Positions 24,187 through 31,027 of a DNA stretch of 31,027 nucleotides are shown in pieces. Position numbers and translations under genes: made by a program. The notes below the pieces were generated by a model. That model had not been told where the DNA came from. It did not search any database and was given only the letters and a program-made list of their open reading frames with translations. Source of the DNA: Pseudomonadota bacterium (GTDB taxonomy: Bacteria > Desulfobacterota > Syntrophobacteria > Syntrophobacterales > Syntrophobacteraceae); assembly GCA_023416335.1 (NCBI GenBank), contig JAEZHY010000190.1, forward strand, positions 1-31,027. Reading direction: 5' to 3'. How positions within the stretch are numbered: the first letter of the stretch is position 1; every line of letters starts with the position of its first letter.

Positions 24187-24797
24187 GTCGTCATTTTTCA
24201 CCATAGCAGTTCCGCCATCATCCCCGCAAAAAGAAGGCTTTTGTTTCGGCCTTAACCGTGATTGTACTCTCCTTCTCGTTCGGAGGAGTCCTGCGGGGGC
24301 AAACGTCTATTTCGCAGCCGGGTTTGGCTCCCGTGGGAATTCGGGCAGGTTTCGGATCTGCATCGGGGCGCCTGTTTGGAAAAGAAATGACATAGTCTCA
24401 TTCATGCCAGCTAGGTGTAATTCTCCGGAAACTGCTTCCTGATCGCTCGTTCCAACTCTGAAAAAGCTCCCTTGCAACTCCCGGAAACTGGATCCACCAA
24501 AGCTGCCGTTTTACCTCGCCGATGGGAGTGGCAATTTTTGCTGATTTTACTGCCTTATCAAGTGATTAATGGGGTTGACGTACCCATATGAAATAATTTA
24601 AAAGCAACCATCGCAGAAAGCCTTTTATTTCGTGGCATTTCATTGAAGGGGATAATCATTTTGGGTATATAGGCACGCGAGAACGGCTCCCCGGATTGCA
24701 GTCCTGCCCAGAAATCCGAGCTTATTCGTGGAGATTGCGCCCAATCGCACGTGGGGTTCTCGATATTTGTTTTCAATCAGCGCTTAGGAGGATAAGC
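24187..24797 (+). promoter_or_regulatory. Long non-coding region upstream of qmoA with candidate promoter
   Basis: About 610 nt without a supported gene. The best promoter is TTGAAG (24643-24648), a 17-nt spacer and TATATA (24666-24671), each hexamer four of six, which leaves a leader of about 120 nt. A TTGACG at 24575 has only a poor -10 partner. The TAGGAGG ribosome binding site of qmoA is at 24785-24791. No riboswitch family is recognised. Confidence 0.35.
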
Positions 24798-26060
24798 ATG
24801 GTTAACGCAGTAACGCAGAGTATTCTGGTGGTCGGGGGCGGCATGAGTGGAATCACCGCCGCCATCGAAGCAGCAGAAGCGGGCCACGAGGTGTATCTCG
24901 TGGAAAAAAATTCTTATCTGGGAGGTCGAGTCGCCCAGCTTCATCAGTATTTTCCGAAGCTGTGCCCCCCTTATTGCGGTCTCGAACTCAATTTCCGCCG
25001 GATAAAGAATAACGACAAGATCCGCTTCTTCACGATGGCCGAAGTGGAATCGGTTTCCGGCCAGGAAGGCGCCTGGGATGTCAAGATCAAGATGAATCCC
25101 CGCTTCGTCAATGAGCAGTGCACGGGATGCGGCAAGTGCGCCGAAGCCTGCACGATGGAAATCTCCAACCCCTTCAACTATGGCATGGATAAGATCAAGG
25201 CCGCATATCTCCCCCACGATATGGCTTTCCCCAATCGGTACGTGGTCGATCCAGCGCTCGCAAAAAGCCCTGAAGGTCAGAAGGTCAAGGATGCATGCCC
25301 CTACGGTGCGATAGAACTCGACATGCAGGCCAAGACGGTCGACCTGACGGTCGGATCAATTGTATGGGCAACCGGTTGGAGCCCCTACGATGCAAAGAAA
25401 CTTGATACCCTCGGGTTTGGAAATTATCCCAACGTCATCACGAACGTGATGATGGAGCGGCTTGCAAGCTACGGTGGCCCGACCCAGGGCAAGATCGTCC
25501 GCCCCTCGGACGGCAAGGAACCCCAGACCGTTGCTTTCGTTCAGTGCGCCGGTTCTCGGGACGAAAACCATCTTCCGTTTTGTTCATCGATCTGCTGCAT
25601 GGCTTCCATGAAGCAGGCCACCTACGTCCGTGAGCAGTATCCGGATGCGAAGATCTACATTTTCTACATCGACGTTCGTGCCATCGATCGGCTCGAGTCG
25701 TTCTATGCCAAGGTGAAGGAAGACGGCAACATCGTGTTCTTCAAGGGCAAAGTGGCACGTATCGAAGAGGACCCCGCCACGAAGAAGCTGATTCTCAGGG
25801 TCGAGGACACCACTGCGGGTACCCTGAATCAGATCACTGTTGATTTGGCCGTACTGGCAACCGGTATGCAGCCGAACACGTCCCTCTCGCCTGCTCCTGC
25901 CGCCATTTCATACGATGACTACGGGTTCATTCCTTCCATAGAGGCGAAACCCGGGTTCTACGCCGCCGGCTGTACGAGGACCCCCGCGGGAGTTTCCGAA
26001 TCAGTTCAGGACGGCACGGCAGCAGCACTCAAAGCCATCCAATCCGTTGTCAGGAGGTAG
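24798..26060 (+). CDS. qmoA: QmoA, flavoprotein subunit of the quinone-interacting membrane-bound oxidoreductase
   Basis: A 420-residue HdrA-like cytoplasmic subunit of QmoABC, which passes electrons from the menaquinol pool to adenylylsulfate reductase (AprAB) in dissimilatory sulfate reduction. The N-terminal FAD motif is ILVVGGGMSGITAAIEAAEA with VEKNSYLGGR. Cys56 and Cys60 lie in KLCPPYCGLEL. A ferredoxin-like cluster is CTGCGKCAEAC (Cys108, 111, 114, 118). A second FAD/NAD-like part has VQCAGSRDENHLPFCSSICC. The C-terminal FAD motif is PGFYAAGCTRTPAGVSESVQDG. The frame opens upstream, but ATG 24798 follows TAGGAGG. qmoB starts 5 nt after its stop. No aprAB or sat lies next to it in this window. 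Confidence 0.95.
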   Translation: MVNAVTQSILVVGGGMSGITAAIEAAEAGHEVYLVEKNSYLGGRVAQLHQYFPKLCPPYCGLELNFRRIKNNDKIRFFTMAEVESVSGQEGAWDVKIKMNPRFVNEQCTGCGKCAEACTMEISNPFNYGMDKIKAAYLPHDMAFPNRYVVDPALAKSPEGQKVKDACPYGAIELDMQAKTVDLTVGSIVWATGWSPYDAKKLDTLGFGNYPNVITNVMMERLASYGGPTQGKIVRPSDGKEPQTVAFVQCAGSRDENHLPFCSSICCMASMKQATYVREQYPDAKIYIFYIDVRAIDRLESFYAKVKEDGNIVFFKGKVARIEEDPATKKLILRVEDTTAGTLNQITVDLAVLATGMQPNTSLSPAPAAISYDDYGFIPSIEAKPGFYAAGCTRTPAGVSESVQDGTAAALKAIQSVVRR

Positions 26061-26065
26061 ACTCG

Positions 26066-28285
26066 ATGGACAAGAAAGTCGCGGTATATATCTGTTCCGG
26101 ATGCGGCATCGGGGATGCCCTCGACGTGGAGCAACTCAGCAACGTTGCCACATCCGAATGCAAAGCCCCCATTTGCCGGAATCATCCGAATCTGTGCGGA
26201 GCCGAGGGCGTACAGGTCATCAAGGACGACATTGCGAACGAGGGCGTCAACACAATCATCGTCGCCGCCTGTTCGCAGCGCGTTATGTACGATGTGTTCA
26301 ATTTCGAAGGCACGATCCTGGACCGCGTGAACCTGCGTGAGCAGGTCGTCTGGAGCCATCCGGCCAACGATGAAGATACGCAGATGATGGCGGAAGACTA
26401 TCTGCGTATGAGCGCCGCCAGAATGAAGAACACTCTGCCCCCCGAGCCCTACAAGCCTGAGCAGGAAATGTCCAAGGACATTCTGGTCGTCGGCGGCGGT
26501 ACTACGGGTATGACGGCAGCCCTCGAAGCCGCAAAGGCCGGCTATTCGGTTCTGCTCGTCGAGAAAGAAAACGAACTGGGCGGTTTCCAGAAAAACGTTT
26601 CCAAAAACGTTACCTTCCCGTTCAAGGAAGTGACTGCAAACGACCTCGACAAGTTGGTCTCAGCGGTCAAGAGCAACGATAAGATCAAGGTTTTCACAGG
26701 CTCCAGGATCGAGAAGCTCTCCGGCGGTCCCTGTGTTTTCAACGCCAAGATCCAGCAGAACGGTTCGACCACGGACAATCCCGTCGGCGCAGTTGTCCTG
26801 GCTGCCGGATGGAAGCCCTACGACCCCGAGAAACTGAACAAGAAACTCGGATACGGTGCATCCCCCAACGTAATCACCAACGTTCAGTTCGAAGAACGCG
26901 CAAAATCGGGCAAGATCACCAGGCCCGCCGACGGCCAGGCCGTCAAGACCGTTGCGTTCCTGCAGTGCGCCGGTTCGCGCGATCCCGAACATCTTGCCTA
27001 CTGCTCGTCGGTCTGCTGCTTCACGGCCCTTAAGCAGGCCATCCAGGTAAAGCAGCAGGATCCGAAGTCGAACGTATTCGTGTTCTACAAAGAAATGCGC
27101 ACCCCCGGCCAGGGCGAGGATTTCTTCCGCAAAGCCCAGCAGGAAGGCGTTATCTTCGTAAGAAGCCAGGATCCCGAAGTCATCGTGAACGGGTCCAAGG
27201 TTTCCGTCGATGCCTACGATGAACTCCTGGGTGACAAAGTCCTCCTGGACGACGTCGATATGGTAGTCCTGGCAACCGGTATGGTTCCGGTCACCGCATT
27301 CGGCGAAGATTACAAGGCGAAGAAACAGGAAGACGAAGACAAGAAAGAAGAAAATGCGGTTTCCGCCGATGCCATCCTGGTTTCCGACGTCCTTAACCTG
27401 GAATATCGCCAGGGACCGGAAATTCCCGGACTGCAGTATGGGTTCCCCGATTCTCACTTCATCTGCTTCCCGTATGAAAGCCGCCGCACCGGTATTTATC
27501 CTGCCGGTCCGGTTCGCCGCCCGATGGGAATTGCAAATGCCGTCGAAGATGCAACCGGCGCCGCAATGAAGGCGATCCAGTGCGTGGAGCTTACCAGCAA
27601 GGGCAAGGCTGTCCATCCGAGAGTCGGAGACATGAGCTTCCCCGAGTTCTTCATGCAGCGCTGTACGCAGTGTAAGCGTTGTACGGAAGAATGTCCGTTC
27701 GGCGCAATCAACGAAGACGAAAAGGGCAATCCTCTGCCCCAGCCCACCAGATGCCGCCGCTGCTCCGTTTGTATGGGTGCATGCCCCGAGCGCATCATCT
27801 CCTTCAAGAACTATTCAGTCGGTATGATCGGCGACATCGTCAAATCGATCAATGTTCCGGACGAGTATGATGAGAAGCCGCGTATCCTGGTACTCTGCTG
27901 CGAAAACGATGCTTATCCCGCGCTGGATATGATCGGGCTTCGCAAAATGACCTTCAACGCATGGATGCGGGTCATCCCCCTTCGCTGCCTCGGTTCTCTG
28001 AACCTGGTGTGGATCGCCGACTCCCTGTCCAAGGGTATCGACGGTATCATGCTGCTGGGTTGCCGCCACGGCGACAACTACCAGTGTCACTTTGTGAAAG
28101 GCAGTGAATTGGCCAACATCCGACTGAGCAAGGTCAAGGAAACTCTCGACCGCCTGGTTCTCGAGTCCGATCGCGTACGCTTCGAGACGGTTGCGATCAC
28201 GGATTACGACAAGCTCCCGGCATTGCTCGACGAGTTTGCGGAAAAACTGGGTGAAATCGGTCCTAACCCCTACAAGGGATATTAA
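26066..28285 (+). CDS. qmoB: QmoB, HdrA/MvhD-like fusion subunit
   Basis: A 739-residue subunit combining an HdrA-type flavoprotein with a C-terminal MvhD/FlpD-like module. The N-terminal 130 residues hold CSGCGIGDALD and other Cys. FAD binds at ILVVGGGTTGMTAALEAA (from about residue 139). AFLQCAGSRDPEHLAYCSSV mirrors the same block in QmoA, showing common ancestry. Two [4Fe-4S] motifs follow: Cys533, 536, 539, 543 (CTQCKRCTEECP) and Cys563, 566, 569, 573 (CRRCSVCMGACP). From about residue 605 the MvhD-like domain (VLCCENDAYPALD, MLLGCRHGDNYQCHFVKGS) could receive or split electrons. Overall the subunit is suited to flavin-based electron transfer or confurcation with AprAB, which is the family's proposed mechanism. 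A lysine/glutamate-rich loop near residues 420-430 is unusual. Confidence 0.95.
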   Translation: MDKKVAVYICSGCGIGDALDVEQLSNVATSECKAPICRNHPNLCGAEGVQVIKDDIANEGVNTIIVAACSQRVMYDVFNFEGTILDRVNLREQVVWSHPANDEDTQMMAEDYLRMSAARMKNTLPPEPYKPEQEMSKDILVVGGGTTGMTAALEAAKAGYSVLLVEKENELGGFQKNVSKNVTFPFKEVTANDLDKLVSAVKSNDKIKVFTGSRIEKLSGGPCVFNAKIQQNGSTTDNPVGAVVLAAGWKPYDPEKLNKKLGYGASPNVITNVQFEERAKSGKITRPADGQAVKTVAFLQCAGSRDPEHLAYCSSVCCFTALKQAIQVKQQDPKSNVFVFYKEMRTPGQGEDFFRKAQQEGVIFVRSQDPEVIVNGSKVSVDAYDELLGDKVLLDDVDMVVLATGMVPVTAFGEDYKAKKQEDEDKKEENAVSADAILVSDVLNLEYRQGPEIPGLQYGFPDSHFICFPYESRRTGIYPAGPVRRPMGIANAVEDATGAAMKAIQCVELTSKGKAVHPRVGDMSFPEFFMQRCTQCKRCTEECPFGAINEDEKGNPLPQPTRCRRCSVCMGACPERIISFKNYSVGMIGDIVKSINVPDEYDEKPRILVLCCENDAYPALDMIGLRKMTFNAWMRVIPLRCLGSLNLVWIADSLSKGIDGIMLLGCRHGDNYQCHFVKGSELANIRLSKVKETLDRLVLESDRVRFETVAITDYDKLPALLDEFAEKLGEIGPNPYKGY

Positions 28286-28294
28286 GAACCCGTC

Positions 28295-28328
28295 GGGGGG
28301 CCGCTTCGATGATTCGGAGCGGTCCTCC
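28295..28328 (+). promoter_or_regulatory. Strong hairpin between qmoB and qmoC
   Basis: Fifteen pairs (three G.U) join 28295-28309 to 28314-28328 around a TGAT loop. No T-run follows, so it is not a usual intrinsic terminator. It could stabilise the qmoAB end or mark an mRNA processing point, setting subunit ratios. qmoC has its own AAGGAGG site at 28357-28363. Confidence 0.6.
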
Positions 28329-28370
28329 GATCGATTGAAGGCCGGACGAATAGCCTAAGGAGGTAAAGGG

Positions 28371-29540
28371 ATGAGCAACAAAATCGACCCCAACTTGATT
28401 GGGGAATTGAAAGAATACGGGCTGAAGGACGCCGGCAAGTGTTACAATTGCGGAACGTGTACCGCAACCTGCGACCTGGCGACGCCGGAAAATCCTTTCC
28501 CGAGGAAAATGGTTCGCTATATTCAACTCGGGCAGAAGGAAAAAATTCTGAAATCTCCGGAGCCCTGGCTCTGTTACTACTGTGGCGATTGCTCCAGCAG
28601 ATGCCCCCGCGGAGCGGAACCCGGCGAAACGATGATGGTTCTGCGCCGTTATCTCACTTCGCTCTATGACTGGACGGGTTTTGCCCGCAGATTTTACACT
28701 TCCGAGAGCTTCGAAATAATGGCAGTGAGTGTAGTGGCTCTCCTGGTCGGGCTCGGGATGATCATTTTCCGCCACAGCCCTGCAAATTTTGAACACGCAG
28801 CCCTTAATTCCGTCTGGCCTTCCGAAGCTATCGAGAAGGCAGACCTTGTTATGGCGGCCATACTGACATTCTTCCTGCTCAGCAACGTCGTCCGGTGCGT
28901 GAAAATAGTAATGGGAGATTACCTGGGCAAAATACCCCTGTCCATGTATACGAGTGAACTCAAGGAACTGTTGATGAACTTCCTTACCCAGAAGGAATTC
29001 GGAAAGTGTAAGGACAGGAAGCAATGGTTCGTTCACCTCATGATCATGACAGGGTACGCGTCCGTTTTCCTGATGGTTGTCGTCCTGATCAACGGTCTTA
29101 CGATCGAAAGCTTGAAGTTCCAGCGCGACTGGCCGGAATACAACTTTTTCCATCCCATCCGCCTGATCGGCTACTACGCGACGTTCGCCATCATGTACGG
29201 CACGACCTACGCCATTATTGGGCGTCTGAAGAAGAGCAAACCGGTTTACAAAAACTCGCATCCTACCGACTGGATGTTCCTGATTTTGCTGCAAGCTACC
29301 ACTCTGACCGGTATCTTTGTTCATTTCACGCGCCTTCTGGATTGGCCGATGACTACTTACGCGATCTACGTCATCCACATGATGGTCGCCATCCCGATGC
29401 TGGTACTCGAAGTACCCTTCGCAAAATGGGCGCACCTGGCATACAGGCCAGTCGTCCTTTTCCTGCTGAGAGTCAAATCGAAGTACACGGCAGAGCAGCA
29501 GGCAGGTGAAACGATGCTGGCTGCGAAGCCCGCCGCTTAA
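28371..29540 (+). CDS. qmoC: QmoC, membrane subunit with iron-sulfur and cytochrome b-like domains
   Basis: A 389-residue fusion of an HdrC-like ferredoxin domain and an HdrE/NarI-like membrane cytochrome. Cluster motifs are CYNCGTCTATC (Cys24, 27, 30, 34) and CYYCGDCSSRC (Cys68, 71, 74, 78). Six hydrophobic helices follow, at roughly 110-130, 158-180, 222-248, 265-290, 302-322 and 330-355. His residues on these helices (for example in WFVHLMIMTG, GIFVHFTRL and YVIHMMVAI) can ligate heme b. It is the menaquinol-oxidising anchor that delivers electrons to QmoA/B on the cytoplasmic side. The start at ATG 28371 has a strong AAGGAGG. It is separated from qmoB by 85 nt with a hairpin and is followed by the operon terminator. 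Confidence 0.95.
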   Translation: MSNKIDPNLIGELKEYGLKDAGKCYNCGTCTATCDLATPENPFPRKMVRYIQLGQKEKILKSPEPWLCYYCGDCSSRCPRGAEPGETMMVLRRYLTSLYDWTGFARRFYTSESFEIMAVSVVALLVGLGMIIFRHSPANFEHAALNSVWPSEAIEKADLVMAAILTFFLLSNVVRCVKIVMGDYLGKIPLSMYTSELKELLMNFLTQKEFGKCKDRKQWFVHLMIMTGYASVFLMVVVLINGLTIESLKFQRDWPEYNFFHPIRLIGYYATFAIMYGTTYAIIGRLKKSKPVYKNSHPTDWMFLILLQATTLTGIFVHFTRLLDWPMTTYAIYVIHMMVAIPMLVLEVPFAKWAHLAYRPVVLFLLRVKSKYTAEQQAGETMLAAKPAA

Positions 29541-29570
29541 GAGTTGTCGGTAATCTCGGAAAAATAGGAA

Positions 29571-29597
29571 AGCCCATCCTGCACGGATGGGCTTTTT
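29571..29597 (+). terminator. Rho-independent terminator of the qmo operon
   Basis: AGCCCATCC (29571-29579) and GGATGGGCT (29585-29593) are perfect complements around a 5-nt loop, followed by TTTTCTG. It starts 30 nt after the qmoC stop. A-rich sequence on the left side could let it also stop the converging HdeD transcript. Confidence 0.88.
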
Positions 29598-29618
29598 CTG
29601 TTTATGAAGGGAATTCTT

Positions 29619-30218
29619 TCAGAACTGGACGCACTCACCGCCGATACAGAACCTTTCGCCTTTCTTTTCCGCCGACCGGAGGGAAAGCGATATCGTGAGC
29701 ACCGCCCATCCGCTGAAAAGCAGATCGATGCCGACAATGATCCCTATTACCCACAGGGCGGCGAACGGCATTTGTCCCCAGATTATGAAGGCAAGAATGA
29801 TGGATACTATCCCGCTGAAAAGGGTCCAGCCCCAATTGGAAGTGGGACGCATCCGGAATGACTGGATTATCTTGAAAACGCCTTCAATTAGGAAAAAGGC
29901 GATCAGAAAAGATGTCAAAGTGACAACCCCGCTCAGGGGGTGAGACAGGAGGATTATGCCGAACAGGAGATAGATGACGCCCAGCACGAGGTCCGTTATG
30001 AATCGGCCGGACCTGCGCCTCCAGCGAAAGGCATGTATGATCAGCATGATGCCCGCGATGTCGAACAGGATTCCGATAAGGTTTTCAATTGCGAATGTGG
30101 CGACAAACGGCAGAAATATAGCAAAAAGCCCCAGGATGATCATGCATGTCCCCAAGGCGATGAACCATCCGACATTCTTCGTCAGCTCTTCTTTAAATGC
30201 AGCCGGCGTCTGTTCCAT
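29619..30218 (-). CDS. HdeD/DUF308-family membrane protein
   Basis: A 199-residue inner-membrane protein with six hydrophobic segments arranged as three repeated pairs: WFIALGTCMIILGLFAIFLP, NLIGILFDIAGIMLIIHAF, LVLGVIYLLFGIILLSHPL, TLTSFLIAFFLIEGVFKII, LFSGIVSIILAFIIWGQMP and LWVIGIIVGIDLLFSGWAVL. The pattern of pairs each starting near a Gly and a WRRRSG-type loop is typical of HdeD proteins, linked to acid resistance in E. coli but of unknown function in most bacteria. ATG 30218 follows AAGGAGAAA. It converges on qmoC and shares the terminator region. A two-Cys tail (RFCIGGEC) at the C-terminus is an unexplained addition. Confidence 0.88.
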   Translation of the reverse strand: MEQTPAAFKEELTKNVGWFIALGTCMIILGLFAIFLPFVATFAIENLIGILFDIAGIMLIIHAFRWRRRSGRFITDLVLGVIYLLFGIILLSHPLSGVVTLTSFLIAFFLIEGVFKIIQSFRMRPTSNWGWTLFSGIVSIILAFIIWGQMPFAALWVIGIIVGIDLLFSGWAVLTISLSLRSAEKKGERFCIGGECVQF

Positions 30219-30736
30219 TGTAATTTTCTCCTTTCAGACAACGTGACTACTGGGAATATACCTTAAATTAAGATAGTATCGGAAAACGCGAAGTCGATTG
30301 GGGATGCCTCAGGGAGGAACTGGGCTGAACTGATTGAACGGGCTTTGGAGAACCGATTTACCAGACAGGCTTGAATTTCAATATTTTGATCAGGCTGATT
30401 CGATGTAGTGGTAATATGTCAATGGGGGTCGCAAAAAAAGAAGACGAGGAGTACTTTCCTCATCGTTCCCATTGCAACCGAAGTCTGAATACCTAAAATT
30501 CGTGTTTGAATCCGCGATGAAATGTGAATCGTTCGAGAATAATTTCTTTGCCCCGCAAAGCCTTGCGCGGGGCGGTTTTGAACTACTAATACGGAAGCCG
30601 CTGGAGGCGGCGCTCCACTCAACTCGATTGCAATCGGGAAGAGGGGATCCAAGTGGAGATCATGGAGCCGGGACCTTTTTCACTGAACTGCCCCGGAAGC
30701 ATTCATCTGAATTTCTTCATTAAGGATTGGTGCAAA
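30219..30736. other. Intergenic region with an orphan terminator-like hairpin
   Basis: No supported gene in about 520 nt. GCCCCGC (30550-30556) pairs with GCGGGGC (30567-30573), followed by GGTTTTG, a terminator-like structure with no recognised gene before it. A small hairpin GAGGAGTACTTTCCTC lies at 30446-30461. Together they could mark a short untranslated RNA, but no promoter is convincing. Confidence 0.35.
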
Positions 30737-30967
30737 ATGGCAAAAGAACCTCAGATCGTACATTCCTTCCCCAAGAACCCCCTGGAGGAAGTCAGGTCGT
30801 CCGTGACGTATTACAAAGGAAAACAATACGTGGATATCCGCATCTACTACAAGGGCGACGACGGCGAGTTCCACCCGTCCAAAAAGGGTGTGACGCTTTC
30901 CGTCGAACTCTTTCCGGAACTCGAGGCCGGGATGCAGAAGCTGAAGGAAGCGTTGGGGGAAGAATAG
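30737..30967 (+). CDS. PC4/p15-like single-stranded DNA-binding protein
   Basis: A 76-residue protein matching the bacterial YdbC-like branch of the transcriptional coactivator PC4 family. The features are a basic beta strand pair (EEVRSSVTYYKGKQYVDIRIYYKGDDGEFHPSKKGVTLSVEL) and a C-terminal helix (LFPELEAGMQKLKEAL). The family binds single-stranded nucleic acid as a dimer through this beta sheet. Its role in bacteria is poorly known. The frame is open upstream to 30653, but ATG 30737 gives the family length and has AAGGA about 10 nt before it. It seems to be a single gene. The following 60 nt to the window end are G-rich. Confidence 0.85.
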   Translation: MAKEPQIVHSFPKNPLEEVRSSVTYYKGKQYVDIRIYYKGDDGEFHPSKKGVTLSVELFPELEAGMQKLKEALGEE

Positions 30968-31027
30968 GGGAGGGTGGTTTTGTCCGGGGGGGCGAGGGAA
31001 AGCTGTTGGGGGGGCGGCTCAAATCGG

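Noticed and set aside
24137..24442. 101-codon plus-strand open frame before qmoA
   Set aside because: Crosses the terminator hairpin, has no ribosome binding site and no family features.
28263..29435. 390-codon minus-strand open frame opposite qmoC
   Set aside because: Antisense to an unmistakable qmoC; His/Asp-rich composition is typical of a shadow frame.
1..31027. CRISPR arrays, tRNA and rRNA genes, prophage genes, defence systems
   Set aside because: I looked for regularly spaced repeats, cloverleaf-like ends and phage or defence signatures on both strands and saw none. The repeats present are dispersed, not arrayed.

Overview
The window looks like chromosomal DNA from a strictly anaerobic, sulfate-reducing or syntrophic member of the Desulfobacterota, most likely near Syntrophobacterales. 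The main reasons are a complete qmoABC operon (the quinone-linked electron donor to adenylylsulfate reductase), the order rpsF-rpsR-DUF2232-rplI-dnaB, moderately high GC, and gene remnants of an acyl-CoA/heterodisulfide-reductase catabolic cluster. The species assignment is inference.

Layout. 1-4086: 3' part of a very large protein with a degenerate HD-like domain. 4241-5704 (minus): two adjacent genes of unknown function. 5777-7407 (minus): a degenerate receiver protein and an overlapping GAF histidine kinase. 7653-8792 (minus): alanine dehydrogenase, divergent from the ribosomal-protein/replication operon at 9255-14232 (S6, S18, a DUF2232 membrane protein, L9, DnaB). DnaB carries a 455-residue intein inside its Walker A motif. 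14585-17929 (plus): HflX, apparently starting at an ATT codon, then a THUMP-type 23S rRNA methyltransferase. 18427-19886 (minus): a CoA-binding protein and an aldo/keto reductase. 20400-21930 (minus): remnants of CoA-transferase, HdrB-like and acyl-CoA dehydrogenase genes, with an intact BON-domain gene between them on the other strand. 21941-22438 (minus): an XRE regulator that carries a dispersed repeat in its coding sequence. 22462-24021: RmuC. 24798-29540: qmoABC, closed by a clear terminator. 29619-30218 (minus): an HdeD-family membrane protein. 30737-30967: a PC4-like small ssDNA-binding protein.

Three dispersed repeat families occupy many gene gaps. A is a long GGTGGGCAC/GTGCCCACC hairpin element. 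B carries the GGTTCCCAAGG...CCTTGGGAACC palindrome. C is a TCCCGGC/GCCGGGA hairpin element. One B copy (16456-16599) has 17-bp terminal inverted repeats and an apparent 11-bp target duplication, and sits inside an A copy, so B behaves like a non-autonomous transposable element.

Functionally the window combines housekeeping translation and replication genes, an energy-conserving electron-transfer complex and a decayed catabolic locus. I found no CRISPR array, tRNA, rRNA, prophage or recognisable defence system. The least explained genes are the giant HD-like protein and the pair at 4241-5704.
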